64,000 nucleotides of DNA, taken from NCBI RefSeq assembly GCF_008085905.1, contig NZ_VSFF01000008.1:434001-498000 (forward strand), given 5' to 3'. The notes under the pieces were generated by a model, which made no database searches, was not told where the DNA came from, and worked only from the letters and a program-made list of their open reading frames with translations. Source of the stretch: Actinomadura syzygii (GTDB lineage: Bacteria; Actinomycetota; Actinomycetes; Streptosporangiales; Streptosporangiaceae). Both the position numbers and the translations under genes were made by a program. Positions 33,304 to 41,648 of the stretch are shown in pieces; position 1 is the stretch's first letter, and each line of letters opens with the position of its first letter.

Positions 33304-36300
33304 TCACACGCCCGCCGGGGAGCGCTCCGCGCGCCATTCGGCCAGCAGTTCGCCGAGCCGCTCCTCGTACCGGACGACGTTCGCCGTCTTGACGTCCTCG
33401 TATCCGCGGATCATGTCGGGCAGTTCCGCGATCCGCACCGCGACGTCGAGCCTGCCGGGGCCGTCCGCGAGTCCGGCGACCAGCTCGTTCACCACGGCGA
33501 CGTAGCCGGTGACGAGACGGCGCTCGGCGCGGCGCTGCGCGGTCGCGCCGAACGGGTCGAACGGGGTGCCGCGCAGCCGCCGCATGGCGCGCAGCGCGCG
33601 GAACGCCGGACGCGCCGTCCGTCCGAGCGCGATCTTCTTGTCCACCCCGACCGCGCGGAGCAGCGGCGGATGCAGCATGTACCGGACGGACGCGCCCGTC
33701 CCGAACTGCTCCTCCACCCGCCGCGCCAGCTCGGGATCGAGGTGCAGGCGGGCCACCTCGTACTCGTCCTTGTAGGCCATCAGCTTGTAGAGGTTGCGCG
33801 CGACGGCGACCGCGAGGGGCTGCCCGTCCGCGCCCGCAGCGCGGTCGGCGGCGGTGGCGACGCGCATGACGGCGGCGAGGTACCGCTCGGCGAGGGCCAG
33901 GTTCTGGTACGCGGCGAGGTCCGGGACGCGGATCCGCAGCACGCGGGCCAAGTCCCCGTCCGCGCCGGACATGTCGACCAGGCGCATCGCGGCCTCGGCG
34001 GTGCCGTCCAGCGGACGCGAAACCGCGGTCGGAGCCGCCGGTTCCGCCGCCCAGTCCGGTTCGAGGACGAGCCGCCGCCCCGCCCGGAACGCCTGCACGT
34101 TCGCCTCCACCTGGACGCCGTTCAGCGCGAGCGCCCGCTCGATCGCGTCCGCCGACAGCGGCAGCAGGCCCGCCTGGTAGGCAGCGCCGACCACGACGAA
34201 GTTGGCGGTCGTCGTGCTGCCGAACCAGCGTTCGGCGAGCGCGAGGGCGTCGAGCGCGACGAGCCGGTCCGCGTCGGTGCGGTCCGCGATACGCCGGACG
34301 AGCGCCGCGGTCGGCGGCAGCCCCGCCGCCGTGTCGGTGATCATGCGTCCGGTCGGGACCTCGCTGGTCGACACGACGGCGGCGGTCCGGCCGGGCGCGC
34401 AGCGGCGCAGGTTCGGCTCGGACGTCCCGGCGAGCGAGTCGAACACGAGGTAGGCGTCCGCGCCGCCCGCCCCGACCATGCCGGGACGGTCCGCGCCGGC
34501 GGACCCGATCCGCAGGTGCGACACGACCGCGCCCGCCTTCTGGCTGAGCCCGGTCTGGTCGAGCGCGCGGGCGTGCCGCCCGTCGAGGAGGGCCGCCATG
34601 GAGAGCACCTGGCTGACGGTCACGACGCCCGTCCCGCCGATGCCGACGAGCAGGACGTCCGCGCGTTCCGGCCGCCGCACCGGCTCGGGCGGTTCGCCGA
34701 TCTCCGGCAGGCGCTCCTTCGCGGCCCGCGTGCCGGGGGTGACGGTGACGAAGGACGGGCAGTCGCCGTCCACGCAGGAGTAGTCCTTGTTGCAGGACGT
34801 CTGGTTGATCTGCGTCTTGCGGCCGAACTCCGTCTCGACCGGCTCCACGCTGAGGCAGTTCGACTTCACGCCGCAGTCGCCGCAGCCCTCGCACACCGCC
34901 TCGTTGATCAGCACGCGCGTCGCCGGGTCGGGGACGAGCCCGCGTTTGCGCTTGCGCCGCGTCTCCGCCGCGCACGCCTGGTCGTAGAGCAGCACGGTCA
35001 CGCCGGGGATCTCGCGCAGTTCGCGCTGGACGGCGTCCAGGTCGTCGCGGTGCCGGACGCGGACGCCGGGCGCCCAGCCGGTCCCGCGCGGGTACCGGGA
35101 CGGGTCGTCCGCCACCACGGCGATCTTCGCGACGCCCTCGGCGGCCAGCATCCGGGTGACCGCCGCCGGGTCGGAGCCGCCGTCCGCGTCCTGCCCGCCG
35201 GTCATCGCCACGGCCGCGTTGTAGAGGATCTTGAAGGTGATGTTGGTTCCGGCGGCGACGGCCTGCCGCACGGCGAGGCTCCCCGAGTGGAAGAACGTTC
35301 CATCGCCCAGGTTCTGGAAGAGATGCTCGGTCTCGCTGAACGGCGCCGCGCCGACCCACATCACGCCCTCGCCGCCCATCTGCGTGGTGCCGATGCTGCG
35401 GTCCTGGAACACGGTCATCACATGGCAGCCGATTCCGCTCGCGGCGATCGAGCCGTCCGGGACGACCGTCGACCGGTTGTGCGGGCACCCCGAGCAGAAA
35501 TAGGGGGTCCGGGCCGCGCCCAGCAGGTCGATCTTCGGCTTGCGGGGCCGGAGCACGGGGTCGCGCAGGTCGAGGTGCTCCTCGCCGACGCGGTCGGCGA
35601 GCAGGCGGGCCAGGGCCTTGGTGATCCGGTCGGCGTCCAGGCCGCCGTCCGCCGGGATCAGCGGGGCCCCGTCCGGCCCGTTCTTCCCGTACACGGCCGG
35701 ACGCTCCGCCAGGTCGTACAGGACGTCCCGGAACTGCGTCTCCACGAACGCCCGCTTCTCCTCCACCACGACGATCTCGCGGAGCCCGCGCGCGAACTCC
35801 CGCGCCCGGCCCGCGTCCAGCGGATGGATCAGCGCGAGCCGCAGCAGCCGCACGCCCCGCCGCTCCAGCGCCGCGTCGTCCAGCCCGAGCCGGTCGAGGG
35901 ATTCGCGCAGCTCAAGGTAGGTGCGCCCGGCCGCGACCAGGCCGATCGCCGCGTCCCCGGCGGCGCCTTCGATCCGGTCGAGCCCGTTGGCGGCGGTGTA
36001 GGCTGTGGCCGCCTGCAGCCGTCCCTGCAGGACCTCACTCTCCAGCGACGTCGTGTCCTTGAGGTCCACGCCCGGACGGCGGGTCGGCTTCCACGGGCGC
36101 CCCTGCCAGGTGAACTCGGGGAGCACCGGGTCGGGGACGGGCTCGACGTCCACGGTCTCGTGCGAGTCGGCGACGTCGGTGACGAGCTTGAAGCCCGTCC
36201 ACGCGCCGCTGAACCGCGACATCTCGAACCCGTGCCGGCCGAGGCGCAGCACGTCCCCGATCGACGCGGGGACGAGCACCGGCATGAACGCCTCCGCGAG

Positions 36301-36786
36301 CGCGCCCTCCGTCGCCGACGGCAGCGTGGACGACTTGCAGGACGGGTCGTCCCCCACCGCGGCGAGCACCCCGCCCCGCGCCGACGTCCCGAGCCAGTTC
36401 GCGTGCTTGAACGCGTCCAGCGACCGGTCGACGCCCGGCGCCTTCCCGTACCAGAGGCCGAAGACGCCCTCGAAGCGCGGGCCCGGCAGGTGCTCCACGA
36501 GCTGCGACCCGTAGACGGCCGTCGCCGCCAGCTCCTCGTTCACGCCCGGCACGAACCGGATGTCGTGGGCGCCCAGCAGTTCCGCGTCCCGCATGAGCTG
36601 CTGGTCGAGGCCGCCGAGCGGCGATCCCCGGTACCCGGACACGAACCCGGCGGTCGTCCAGCCGCGCCGGGCGTCCGCGCGCCGCTGGTCGAGCAGCAGC
36701 CGGACGAGCGCGTGGACACCGCCGATCGCGATCCGTCCCCGGTCGAGTTCCAGCCGGTCGCGGAGAGGAGATGCGAGGGTGCTCAT
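33304..36786 (-). CDS. Indolepyruvate ferredoxin oxidoreductase, fused alpha/beta subunits
   Basis: 1160 residues. The order is: N-terminal pyrimidine-binding/TPP domain (TAGFVSGYRGSPLGGLDQQL); C-domain; TPP-binding FCSGCPHNRS and GIGCHVM; 4Fe-4S cysteine clusters CNKDYSCVDGDC and CEGCGDCGVKSNC; C-terminal gamma/beta domain (LLVGIGGTGVVTVSQVLSMA). It decarboxylates aryl 2-oxo acids (indolepyruvate, phenylpyruvate) to aryl acetyl-CoA with ferredoxin as acceptor. The aerobic-type fused form is known in many actinomycetes. It is divergent from an Lrp/AsnC regulator with a dyad between them. Confidence 0.93.
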   Translation of the reverse strand: MSTLASPLRDRLELDRGRIAIGGVHALVRLLLDQRRADARRGWTTAGFVSGYRGSPLGGLDQQLMRDAELLGAHDIRFVPGVNEELAATAVYGSQLVEHLPGPRFEGVFGLWYGKAPGVDRSLDAFKHANWLGTSARGGVLAAVGDDPSCKSSTLPSATEGALAEAFMPVLVPASIGDVLRLGRHGFEMSRFSGAWTGFKLVTDVADSHETVDVEPVPDPVLPEFTWQGRPWKPTRRPGVDLKDTTSLESEVLQGRLQAATAYTAANGLDRIEGAAGDAAIGLVAAGRTYLELRESLDRLGLDDAALERRGVRLLRLALIHPLDAGRAREFARGLREIVVVEEKRAFVETQFRDVLYDLAERPAVYGKNGPDGAPLIPADGGLDADRITKALARLLADRVGEEHLDLRDPVLRPRKPKIDLLGAARTPYFCSGCPHNRSTVVPDGSIAASGIGCHVMTVFQDRSIGTTQMGGEGVMWVGAAPFSETEHLFQNLGDGTFFHSGSLAVRQAVAAGTNITFKILYNAAVAMTGGQDADGGSDPAAVTRMLAAEGVAKIAVVADDPSRYPRGTGWAPGVRVRHRDDLDAVQRELREIPGVTVLLYDQACAAETRRKRKRGLVPDPATRVLINEAVCEGCGDCGVKSNCLSVEPVETEFGRKTQINQTSCNKDYSCVDGDCPSFVTVTPGTRAAKERLPEIGEPPEPVRRPERADVLLVGIGGTGVVTVSQVLSMAALLDGRHARALDQTGLSQKAGAVVSHLRIGSAGADRPGMVGAGGADAYLVFDSLAGTSEPNLRRCAPGRTAAVVSTSEVPTGRMITDTAAGLPPTAALVRRIADRTDADRLVALDALALAERWFGSTTTANFVVVGAAYQAGLLPLSADAIERALALNGVQVEANVQAFRAGRRLVLEPDWAAEPAAPTAVSRPLDGTAEAAMRLVDMSGADGDLARVLRIRVPDLAAYQNLALAERYLAAVMRVATAADRAAGADGQPLAVAVARNLYKLMAYKDEYEVARLHLDPELARRVEEQFGTGASVRYMLHPPLLRAVGVDKKIALGRTARPAFRALRAMRRLRGTPFDPFGATAQRRAERRLVTGYVAVVNELVAGLADGPGRLDVAVRIAELPDMIRGYEDVKTANVVRYEERLGELLAEWRAERSPAGV

Positions 36787-36837
36787 TCCTGCATTAGCCC
36801 GCCCCGGTGAGCGGTGTGCAAGATGTCCGGACGATAA

Positions 36838-36854
36838 TTGAGCAGATTGCTCAA
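36838..36854. promoter_or_regulatory. Lrp/AsnC-type operator
   Basis: TTGAGCAGATTGCTCAA is a perfect 17-bp dyad (7-3-7) lying between the two divergent genes, 52 bp before the oxidoreductase start and 35 bp before the Lrp start. The placement suits control of both by the adjacent regulator. Confidence 0.75.
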
Positions 36855-36888
36855 ATCGGCCCCGGCCTGCCGAAAGGGGTTGCGCATT

Positions 36889-37377
36889 GTGACCCGTCCC
36901 ACCCTGCTCGACCTGCAAGTCCTCCGCCGCCTCGTGGAGCAGCCGCGGATCGGCGTCACCGAGCTGGCCGCCAAGCTCGGCATCGCCCGCAACACCGCGC
37001 ACGCCCGCGTCGAGCGGCTCGAACGCGACGGCGTCATCGGGCACCGCGGCCGGGAGGTCGACCTCGCCGCGCTCGGGTTCGAGCTGACCGCGTTCGTCAC
37101 CCTGGAGGTCGCGCAGGGCAGGCTGCGGGAGGCGGCCGTCGCGCTCGCCGCGATCCCGCGCGTGCTGGAGGTGCTCGGCATCACCGGGGAGGGCGACCTG
37201 CTGGTCCGCGCGGCCGCGCCGAGCGCCAAGGAGCTGCACGAGGTGATCGACTCGATCCTCGCGTGCCCCGGCGTCCGGCGCAGCCACACGTCGATCGTGC
37301 TCACCCACCAGGTCCCGTTCCGCATCGGACCCCTCCTGGAGGACGAAGAGAGACGCGCCCGTTCCGCCGACCGGTAG
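36889..37377 (+). CDS. Lrp/AsnC family transcriptional regulator
   Basis: 162 residues from GTG 36889 with AAAGGGG nine bases upstream; starting at TTG 36838 would place the start inside the dyad. N-terminal HTH (LLDLQVLRRLVEQPRIGVTE, AKLGIARNTAHARVERLERD) and a C-terminal RAM-type domain with the ligand-pocket strand LEVLGITGEGDLLVRAAAPS. Probably senses an aromatic amino acid or its 2-oxo acid and controls the divergent indolepyruvate oxidoreductase. That ligand is an inference from the neighbour. Confidence 0.92.
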   Translation: MTRPTLLDLQVLRRLVEQPRIGVTELAAKLGIARNTAHARVERLERDGVIGHRGREVDLAALGFELTAFVTLEVAQGRLREAAVALAAIPRVLEVLGITGEGDLLVRAAAPSAKELHEVIDSILACPGVRRSHTSIVLTHQVPFRIGPLLEDEERRARSADR

Positions 37378-37381
37378 CCGC

Positions 37382-38161
37382 TCAGTCGCCGAAGACGCCG
37401 GACGTCGCGTTCACGAACGTCGCCGTGATCGCGCCCGCCGCGTCGGAGGCGAGGAACGCGGCCGTCCCGGCGATCTGGTCGAGGGTGGGGGAGCGGCGCA
37501 GCATCCGCATCTCGGCGAGCTGCTTGAACAGGCCCTCGCGGGCGGCGTCGTCCAGGTCCATGCCGGTGGCGGCGAGCTTCTCGCGCGTCAGCGTCTCGGG
37601 GAGCCCGGCCGTCCAGATGCCGACGACGCGGACGCCGCTCGGCCCCGCCTCCTGCGCCAGGTTCCGGACGAGCGCGTCCATCGCCGCGTCGGCCGGGCCC
37701 GTCCCGCCCATCATCGGGCTGCCCTTCGCGGACCCGCTGTTCAGCGCCAGCACCACTCCGGAGCCCTGCGCCGCCATGAGCTTCGCGGCGGTCCGCGCGG
37801 TGAGGAAGTTCGCGGTGATCGCGGTGGTGACGGGGCGCAGGAAGTCGTCGGCGGGGATCTCCGTCAGCGGGACGCCGTGCATGTCGCCGCGCGAGACGAG
37901 GTTGAAGGACACGTCCAGGCTGCCCGCCCTGTCGACCACGCCCTCGGCGTGCGCCTGGACGGCCTGCTCGTCCAGCGCGTCGACCACGGCGACCTCGGCG
38001 TGCCCGCCCGCCGCCGCGATGTCGGCGGCCACCGCCTCCAGGGTCTCGCGGGTGCGCCCGGCCAGGTGGACGGTCGCGCCGTGCAGGGCGAAGGCGCGGG
38101 CGACGGCGGTGCCGATCGAGCCGGCGGCGCCGTAGATGATCGCGTTCTTGTTCTCCAGCAT
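37382..38161 (-). CDS. SDR-family protein lacking the catalytic tyrosine
   Basis: 259 residues. Rossmann fold start AIIYGAAGSIGTAVARAFAL (usual TGxxxGIG), SDR core with a NAG-like SFNLVSR and a GVRVVGIW strand. The segment where YxxxK should lie reads GGTGPADAAMDALVRNLA: there is neither Tyr nor the +4 Lys, although the Ser-containing strand (ALNSGSAKG) is kept. It binds a dinucleotide by fold but is unlikely to use the normal SDR mechanism. Known groups of such atypical SDRs exist. Stands alone, four bases from the Lrp stop (convergent). Confidence 0.85.
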   Translation of the reverse strand: MLENKNAIIYGAAGSIGTAVARAFALHGATVHLAGRTRETLEAVAADIAAAGGHAEVAVVDALDEQAVQAHAEGVVDRAGSLDVSFNLVSRGDMHGVPLTEIPADDFLRPVTTAITANFLTARTAAKLMAAQGSGVVLALNSGSAKGSPMMGGTGPADAAMDALVRNLAQEAGPSGVRVVGIWTAGLPETLTREKLAATGMDLDDAAREGLFKQLAEMRMLRRSPTLDQIAGTAAFLASDAAGAITATFVNATSGVFGD

Positions 38162-38217
38162 GGTCTGCTCCGTTTCGTCGCTTGCGAACGGATGTTGAGA
38201 CGCAGGCCCGCGGAAAA

Positions 38218-39549
38218 CTAATCGGTCAGCGTCAGCGGCAGCCCGAACGCCGGGAAGAGGTGCGGCTCGAACGACGTGATCTCGGCGATCAGGCCGTCCT
38301 CCACGCGGAGGACGTCGAGGACCTGCGCCCGGTACACGCGCGTCCCCGGACGCTGCACGTACCCGCCGAGCGCGGGCTGCCCGTTCGCCCGCGTCGGCAG
38401 GTGCCGCCAGCGTCCGAAACAGGTGGGGGACGCCGGGTCGAACGTCGGCCCGAGCATCGCGACGATCGCGTCGCGGCCGCCGAACCACAGCGGGTTCGGG
38501 GGCATGGTGATCCGCGCGTCGGCGCGGAGCATCCCGGCCATCGCGCCGACGTCGCCGTCCGCGGCGGCGCGCATGTAGCGGTCGAGCAGGTCCCGCTCCG
38601 CCTCGGACGGGTCCGCGCCGCGCGCCCACTCGTGCCGCCGCTCCGGGAGCCGCTCGCGCAGCGCGGGACGCGCCCGCTGCAACGCGCTGGTCACCGAGGC
38701 CACGGTCAGGTCGAGGGCCGTCGCGGTGTCGGCGGCGGGCCAGCCGAGCACGTCCCGCATGATCAGGACGGCGCGCTGGCGCGGCGGCAGATGCTGGATC
38801 GCGGCGAGGAACACCAGCTCCAGCGTCTCCGCCGACTCGGCCGCGGCCTCCGGGTCCTCGTCCGGGAAGGGCTGCAACCAGGGCAGGAACGTGGGCGCCT
38901 CCACCCCGTCGCTCGGCGGGACGGGCGACGGCCCGTACCGCTGCGGCCTCCGCTCGTTCCGCCGCAGGAAGTCGAGGGTCGCGTTCGTGGCGATCTTGTA
39001 GAGCCAGGCGCGGAGGCTGGCGCGCCCCTCGAACCCGTCGCGGTTCCGCCAGGCTTTGAGCAGCGTCTCCTGGACAAGGTCCTCCGAGTCGTCGTACGAG
39101 CCGACCATGCGGTAGCAGTGGACCTGGAGTTCCCGCCGGTACGGCTCGACGAGATCGGCGAACGACCATTCGTCGCCGCTCCGCACGGCGGCGGCCTCAT
39201 CCTCCGATTCCGTAACGCCGGGTTCCGTGACGGCGGAATTCGTCACGGGCTCGGGCGTGACGGTTCGTGAGACATCCCGCGCGACCCGGGCGATGCTCCG
39301 AAGCCTGCGGACCGACGACGAAAGGCTCTCCACACCCGAATAGAACGGCTCCGGCTTCTCCGGAACGAGCCCCTTCACCTGGTGCTCGATCTCGGAGATG
39401 AGTTGTTGGACGCCTCCGCCGCCGGCGGCCTGCCGCGTCCGATACGCCTTCTGGCGGCACGCCGCCGAGCAGTAGACCGACGCCCGCCCCGGCTTCCCAC
39501 CGGAAGCCGCAAGACTCTTCCCGCACGTCCGACACACGTTCCCCGCCAC
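38218..39549 (-). CDS. ECF-type sigma factor with N-terminal zinc ribbon and C-terminal SnoaL domain
   Basis: 443 residues from GTG 39549. Residues 1-35 form a Cys4 knuckle: C6, C9, C27 and C31 in CRTCGK and VYCSAACRQKAY. A helical linker follows, then sigma region 2 (VEPYRRELQVHCYRMVGSYD, DLVQETLLKAWRN) and region 4 (LPPRQRAVLIMRDVLGWPAA, then SALQRARPALRERL). Its C terminus is a SnoaL/NTF2-like domain (YMRAAADGDVGAMAGMLRAD, PPNPLWFGGRDAI) as in SigG/TIGR02960-like ECFs. The zinc ribbon is a short finger usually found alone. No anti-sigma gene is next door. The divergent DUF899 gene 90 bp away is a likely target. Confidence 0.88.
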   Translation of the reverse strand: MAGNVCRTCGKSLAASGGKPGRASVYCSAACRQKAYRTRQAAGGGGVQQLISEIEHQVKGLVPEKPEPFYSGVESLSSSVRRLRSIARVARDVSRTVTPEPVTNSAVTEPGVTESEDEAAAVRSGDEWSFADLVEPYRRELQVHCYRMVGSYDDSEDLVQETLLKAWRNRDGFEGRASLRAWLYKIATNATLDFLRRNERRPQRYGPSPVPPSDGVEAPTFLPWLQPFPDEDPEAAAESAETLELVFLAAIQHLPPRQRAVLIMRDVLGWPAADTATALDLTVASVTSALQRARPALRERLPERRHEWARGADPSEAERDLLDRYMRAAADGDVGAMAGMLRADARITMPPNPLWFGGRDAIVAMLGPTFDPASPTCFGRWRHLPTRANGQPALGGYVQRPGTRVYRAQVLDVLRVEDGLIAEITSFEPHLFPAFGLPLTLTD

Positions 39550-39639
39550 GCGCCCGACCCTAACCCCGTTCGCCGCGATGAGTTCCGCGCGGAGGGCGGG
39601 TCTGTTTCCATGACCGCTGGAGACACCACGGAGGACGCC

Positions 39640-40404
39640 ATGCCGAACACCCCGGAGCCCGGCCGCCCGCCCATCGTCGACCTGGCCACCTGGCAGGCCG
39701 CGCGTGACGAACTGCTCGTCCGCGAGAAGGCCCACACGCGCGAGGGCGACGCCATCGCCGCAGCCCGCCGCCGCCTCCCGATGGTCGAGTTCGACGGGAC
39801 GGTCGAAGTCGTCGGCGCGGACGGTCCCGTCCCATTCCTCGACCTGTTCCAGGGCCGCGACGAATTGGTGGTCTACAAGCACATGTGGTGGGACGGAGCG
39901 CCCCACCAAGGCCAATGCGAAGGCTGCACCACCACGGCCTGGTCTATCAAGGACGCCGTCTACCTCAACGCACGCGGCGTCTCGTACTCCGTCCTGACCA
40001 CGGGCCCATGGGACGAAGTGGCCCCGTACCTCGAATTCATGGGCTACACCGAGCCCTGGTATTCGGTGCGCGGAATAAACGGCCCGGCAGGCGGGCCGAT
40101 GGGATACATCACCGCCTATCTGCGCGACGGCGACCGCACTTTCCTCACCTATTCCACGACCGGACGCGGAAACGAGCGGGTGAACCCCTCCCTCGGCCTG
40201 CTCGACCTGACGCCCTACGGGCGCGGCGAGGCGTGGGAGGACGTCCCCGAAGGCTGGCCCGAGGGCGGTCACGCGTGCTGGTACTGGCGCTCCGACGCGG
40301 ATGGGAACCCGACCAACGGCCCGACGAGCCGTCCCGTCCCGCAATGGAGCCGCCCCGGCGCGACGCCCGTGGAGACCCTGGGCCGGAAAGCCGACCCCCA
40401 CTGA
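39640..40404 (+). CDS. DUF899 family thioredoxin-like protein
   Basis: 254 residues from ATG 39640, which has GGAGG five bases upstream; an earlier ATG at 39610 does not. DUF899 features: LATWQAARDELLVREKAHTR, RRRLPMVEF, then a thioredoxin-fold region LVVYKHMWWDG, PHQGQCEGCTTTAWSI (the CxxC where Trx has its redox pair) and YLEFMGYTEPWYS. The family is proposed to be redox enzymes; none of the roles I recall are well tested. It is divergent from an ECF sigma factor. Confidence 0.88.
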   Translation: MPNTPEPGRPPIVDLATWQAARDELLVREKAHTREGDAIAAARRRLPMVEFDGTVEVVGADGPVPFLDLFQGRDELVVYKHMWWDGAPHQGQCEGCTTTAWSIKDAVYLNARGVSYSVLTTGPWDEVAPYLEFMGYTEPWYSVRGINGPAGGPMGYITAYLRDGDRTFLTYSTTGRGNERVNPSLGLLDLTPYGRGEAWEDVPEGWPEGGHACWYWRSDADGNPTNGPTSRPVPQWSRPGATPVETLGRKADPH

Positions 40405-40410
40405 CGCGCG

Positions 40411-41283
40411 CTACGGCTTGCGGAGGACGCCGCCGTATTCGGTGAGGTCGCGGCCCAGTTTCGAGGCGCCCGCGTAGCGCTTCAGCTCGGAGGGGACGGG
40501 CGCGAGGCGCGGCTGCTCCAGGTCGGGGCGCCAGTTCACAACGTCGACCAGGCCGGGCTCGACGGGCTCCAGGCCCGCCGGGAGGAGGGCGTCGGTCTCG
40601 GCGCGGTCGCGGGTCCGCCAGCGGAGACCGGCGCCGTTGGAGCGGGCGTCGATGTCGGCGGCGCGCTCGGCGTCGGAGCAGACGATCTGCGTGAACGCCA
40701 GGTGGCTGCCGGGGACGGCGCGGTCGATGACGGTGCTCAGGATGCGGCCCGGGTCGTCCTCGTCGAGCAGGTGGTGGCCGACCGACAGGAACAGGACGGC
40801 GAGCGGCTCGTCGAAGTCGATGAGACGTTCCACGTCCGGGTGCGCGAGGATCGTCTCCTGGTCGCACATGTCGGCGGTGATCACGGCGGTGGAGTCGTCG
40901 TCGGCCAGCAGCGCGCGGGCGTGCACGAGCACGATCGGGTCGATGTCGACATAGACGACGCGTGTATCGGACGCGAACCTCCGCGCGACCTGGTGCACGT
41001 TGTCATTGGTCGGCAACCCGCAGCCCATGTCGAGGAACTGCCGAATCCCGGCCTCCTGCGCCAAGTACCGGACGGCCCGGTAAAGGAACAACCGGTTCTG
41101 CCTGGCCAGGTCGATGAACTCGGGGAACTCCGGCAGGTTCTGCAACATGAAGTGCCGGTCGGCCTCGTAGTGGTCCTTGCCGCCAAGGGCCCAGCCGTAG
41201 ATGCGGGCGGCCGTGGGCACGTCGTGGTGAATCTCGGTGGGGATGTCCTCGGCTGCTGCCACGGCGTACTCCTGAGCGTCCAT
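40411..41283 (-). CDS. SAM-dependent methyltransferase, DUF574 family (second copy)
   Basis: 290 residues. A close relative of the protein at 7085-7939: RIYGWALGGKDHYEADR, then FLDMGCGLPTNDNVHQ and VVYVDIDPIVLVHARALL, with near-identical cores. Start at ATG 41283; GATAAT (minus strand, 41297-41292) eight bases upstream could be its -10, making a leaderless message, but no good -35 is visible. Substrate unknown. Confidence 0.93.
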   Translation of the reverse strand: MDAQEYAVAAAEDIPTEIHHDVPTAARIYGWALGGKDHYEADRHFMLQNLPEFPEFIDLARQNRLFLYRAVRYLAQEAGIRQFLDMGCGLPTNDNVHQVARRFASDTRVVYVDIDPIVLVHARALLADDDSTAVITADMCDQETILAHPDVERLIDFDEPLAVLFLSVGHHLLDEDDPGRILSTVIDRAVPGSHLAFTQIVCSDAERAADIDARSNGAGLRWRTRDRAETDALLPAGLEPVEPGLVDVVNWRPDLEQPRLAPVPSELKRYAGASKLGRDLTEYGGVLRKP

Positions 41284-41648
41284 ACAAGCGGATTATCCAG
41301 CATTCCAGGCTAGCGGCCCATAGCGCGTTTCCCGGTGGAAACCCGACAAAAACGATCATGGATGGCCAGGTTGCGCGGCCCGACCGTGGATCGGTCCGAC
41401 GCTCGACCGCGGCACCAGACCGTCCCGCAACGCGATGACCAGCAAGGCGGCACGCCTCCCGGCCCCGCGGACCGATCCAGCCGCGCCCCCTCAAGCCACA
41501 CGCCGGCACCCGCCCAGACGCCCGAAGATCACCTCCCCTCGACATTGGCGCGTTCCGGCCTGTAACGCGCGGCCCTTCTGGCGAATCCGAGCCATCACCC
41601 ATGACACGACGCACTCGACGGGATACGCGCGGGGTCTCGGCCTTCTGG
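41284..41648. other. 365-bp gene-free interval
   Basis: Between the upstream side of the methyltransferase and the end of the dioxygenase. Short open frames on both strands have no family signature or ribosome site. The only signal is the possible -10 noted for the methyltransferase. Nothing else recognised. Confidence 0.5.

Noticed and set aside
33268..36810. 1180-codon open frame on the plus strand
   Set aside because: Antisense shadow of the indolepyruvate oxidoreductase; its composition (Arg/His/Val/Ala-rich, no motif) is typical of the complement of a high-GC gene.
41335..41565. Short ORFs in the gap after the methyltransferase
   Set aside because: No start context, no motif, codon positions look random.
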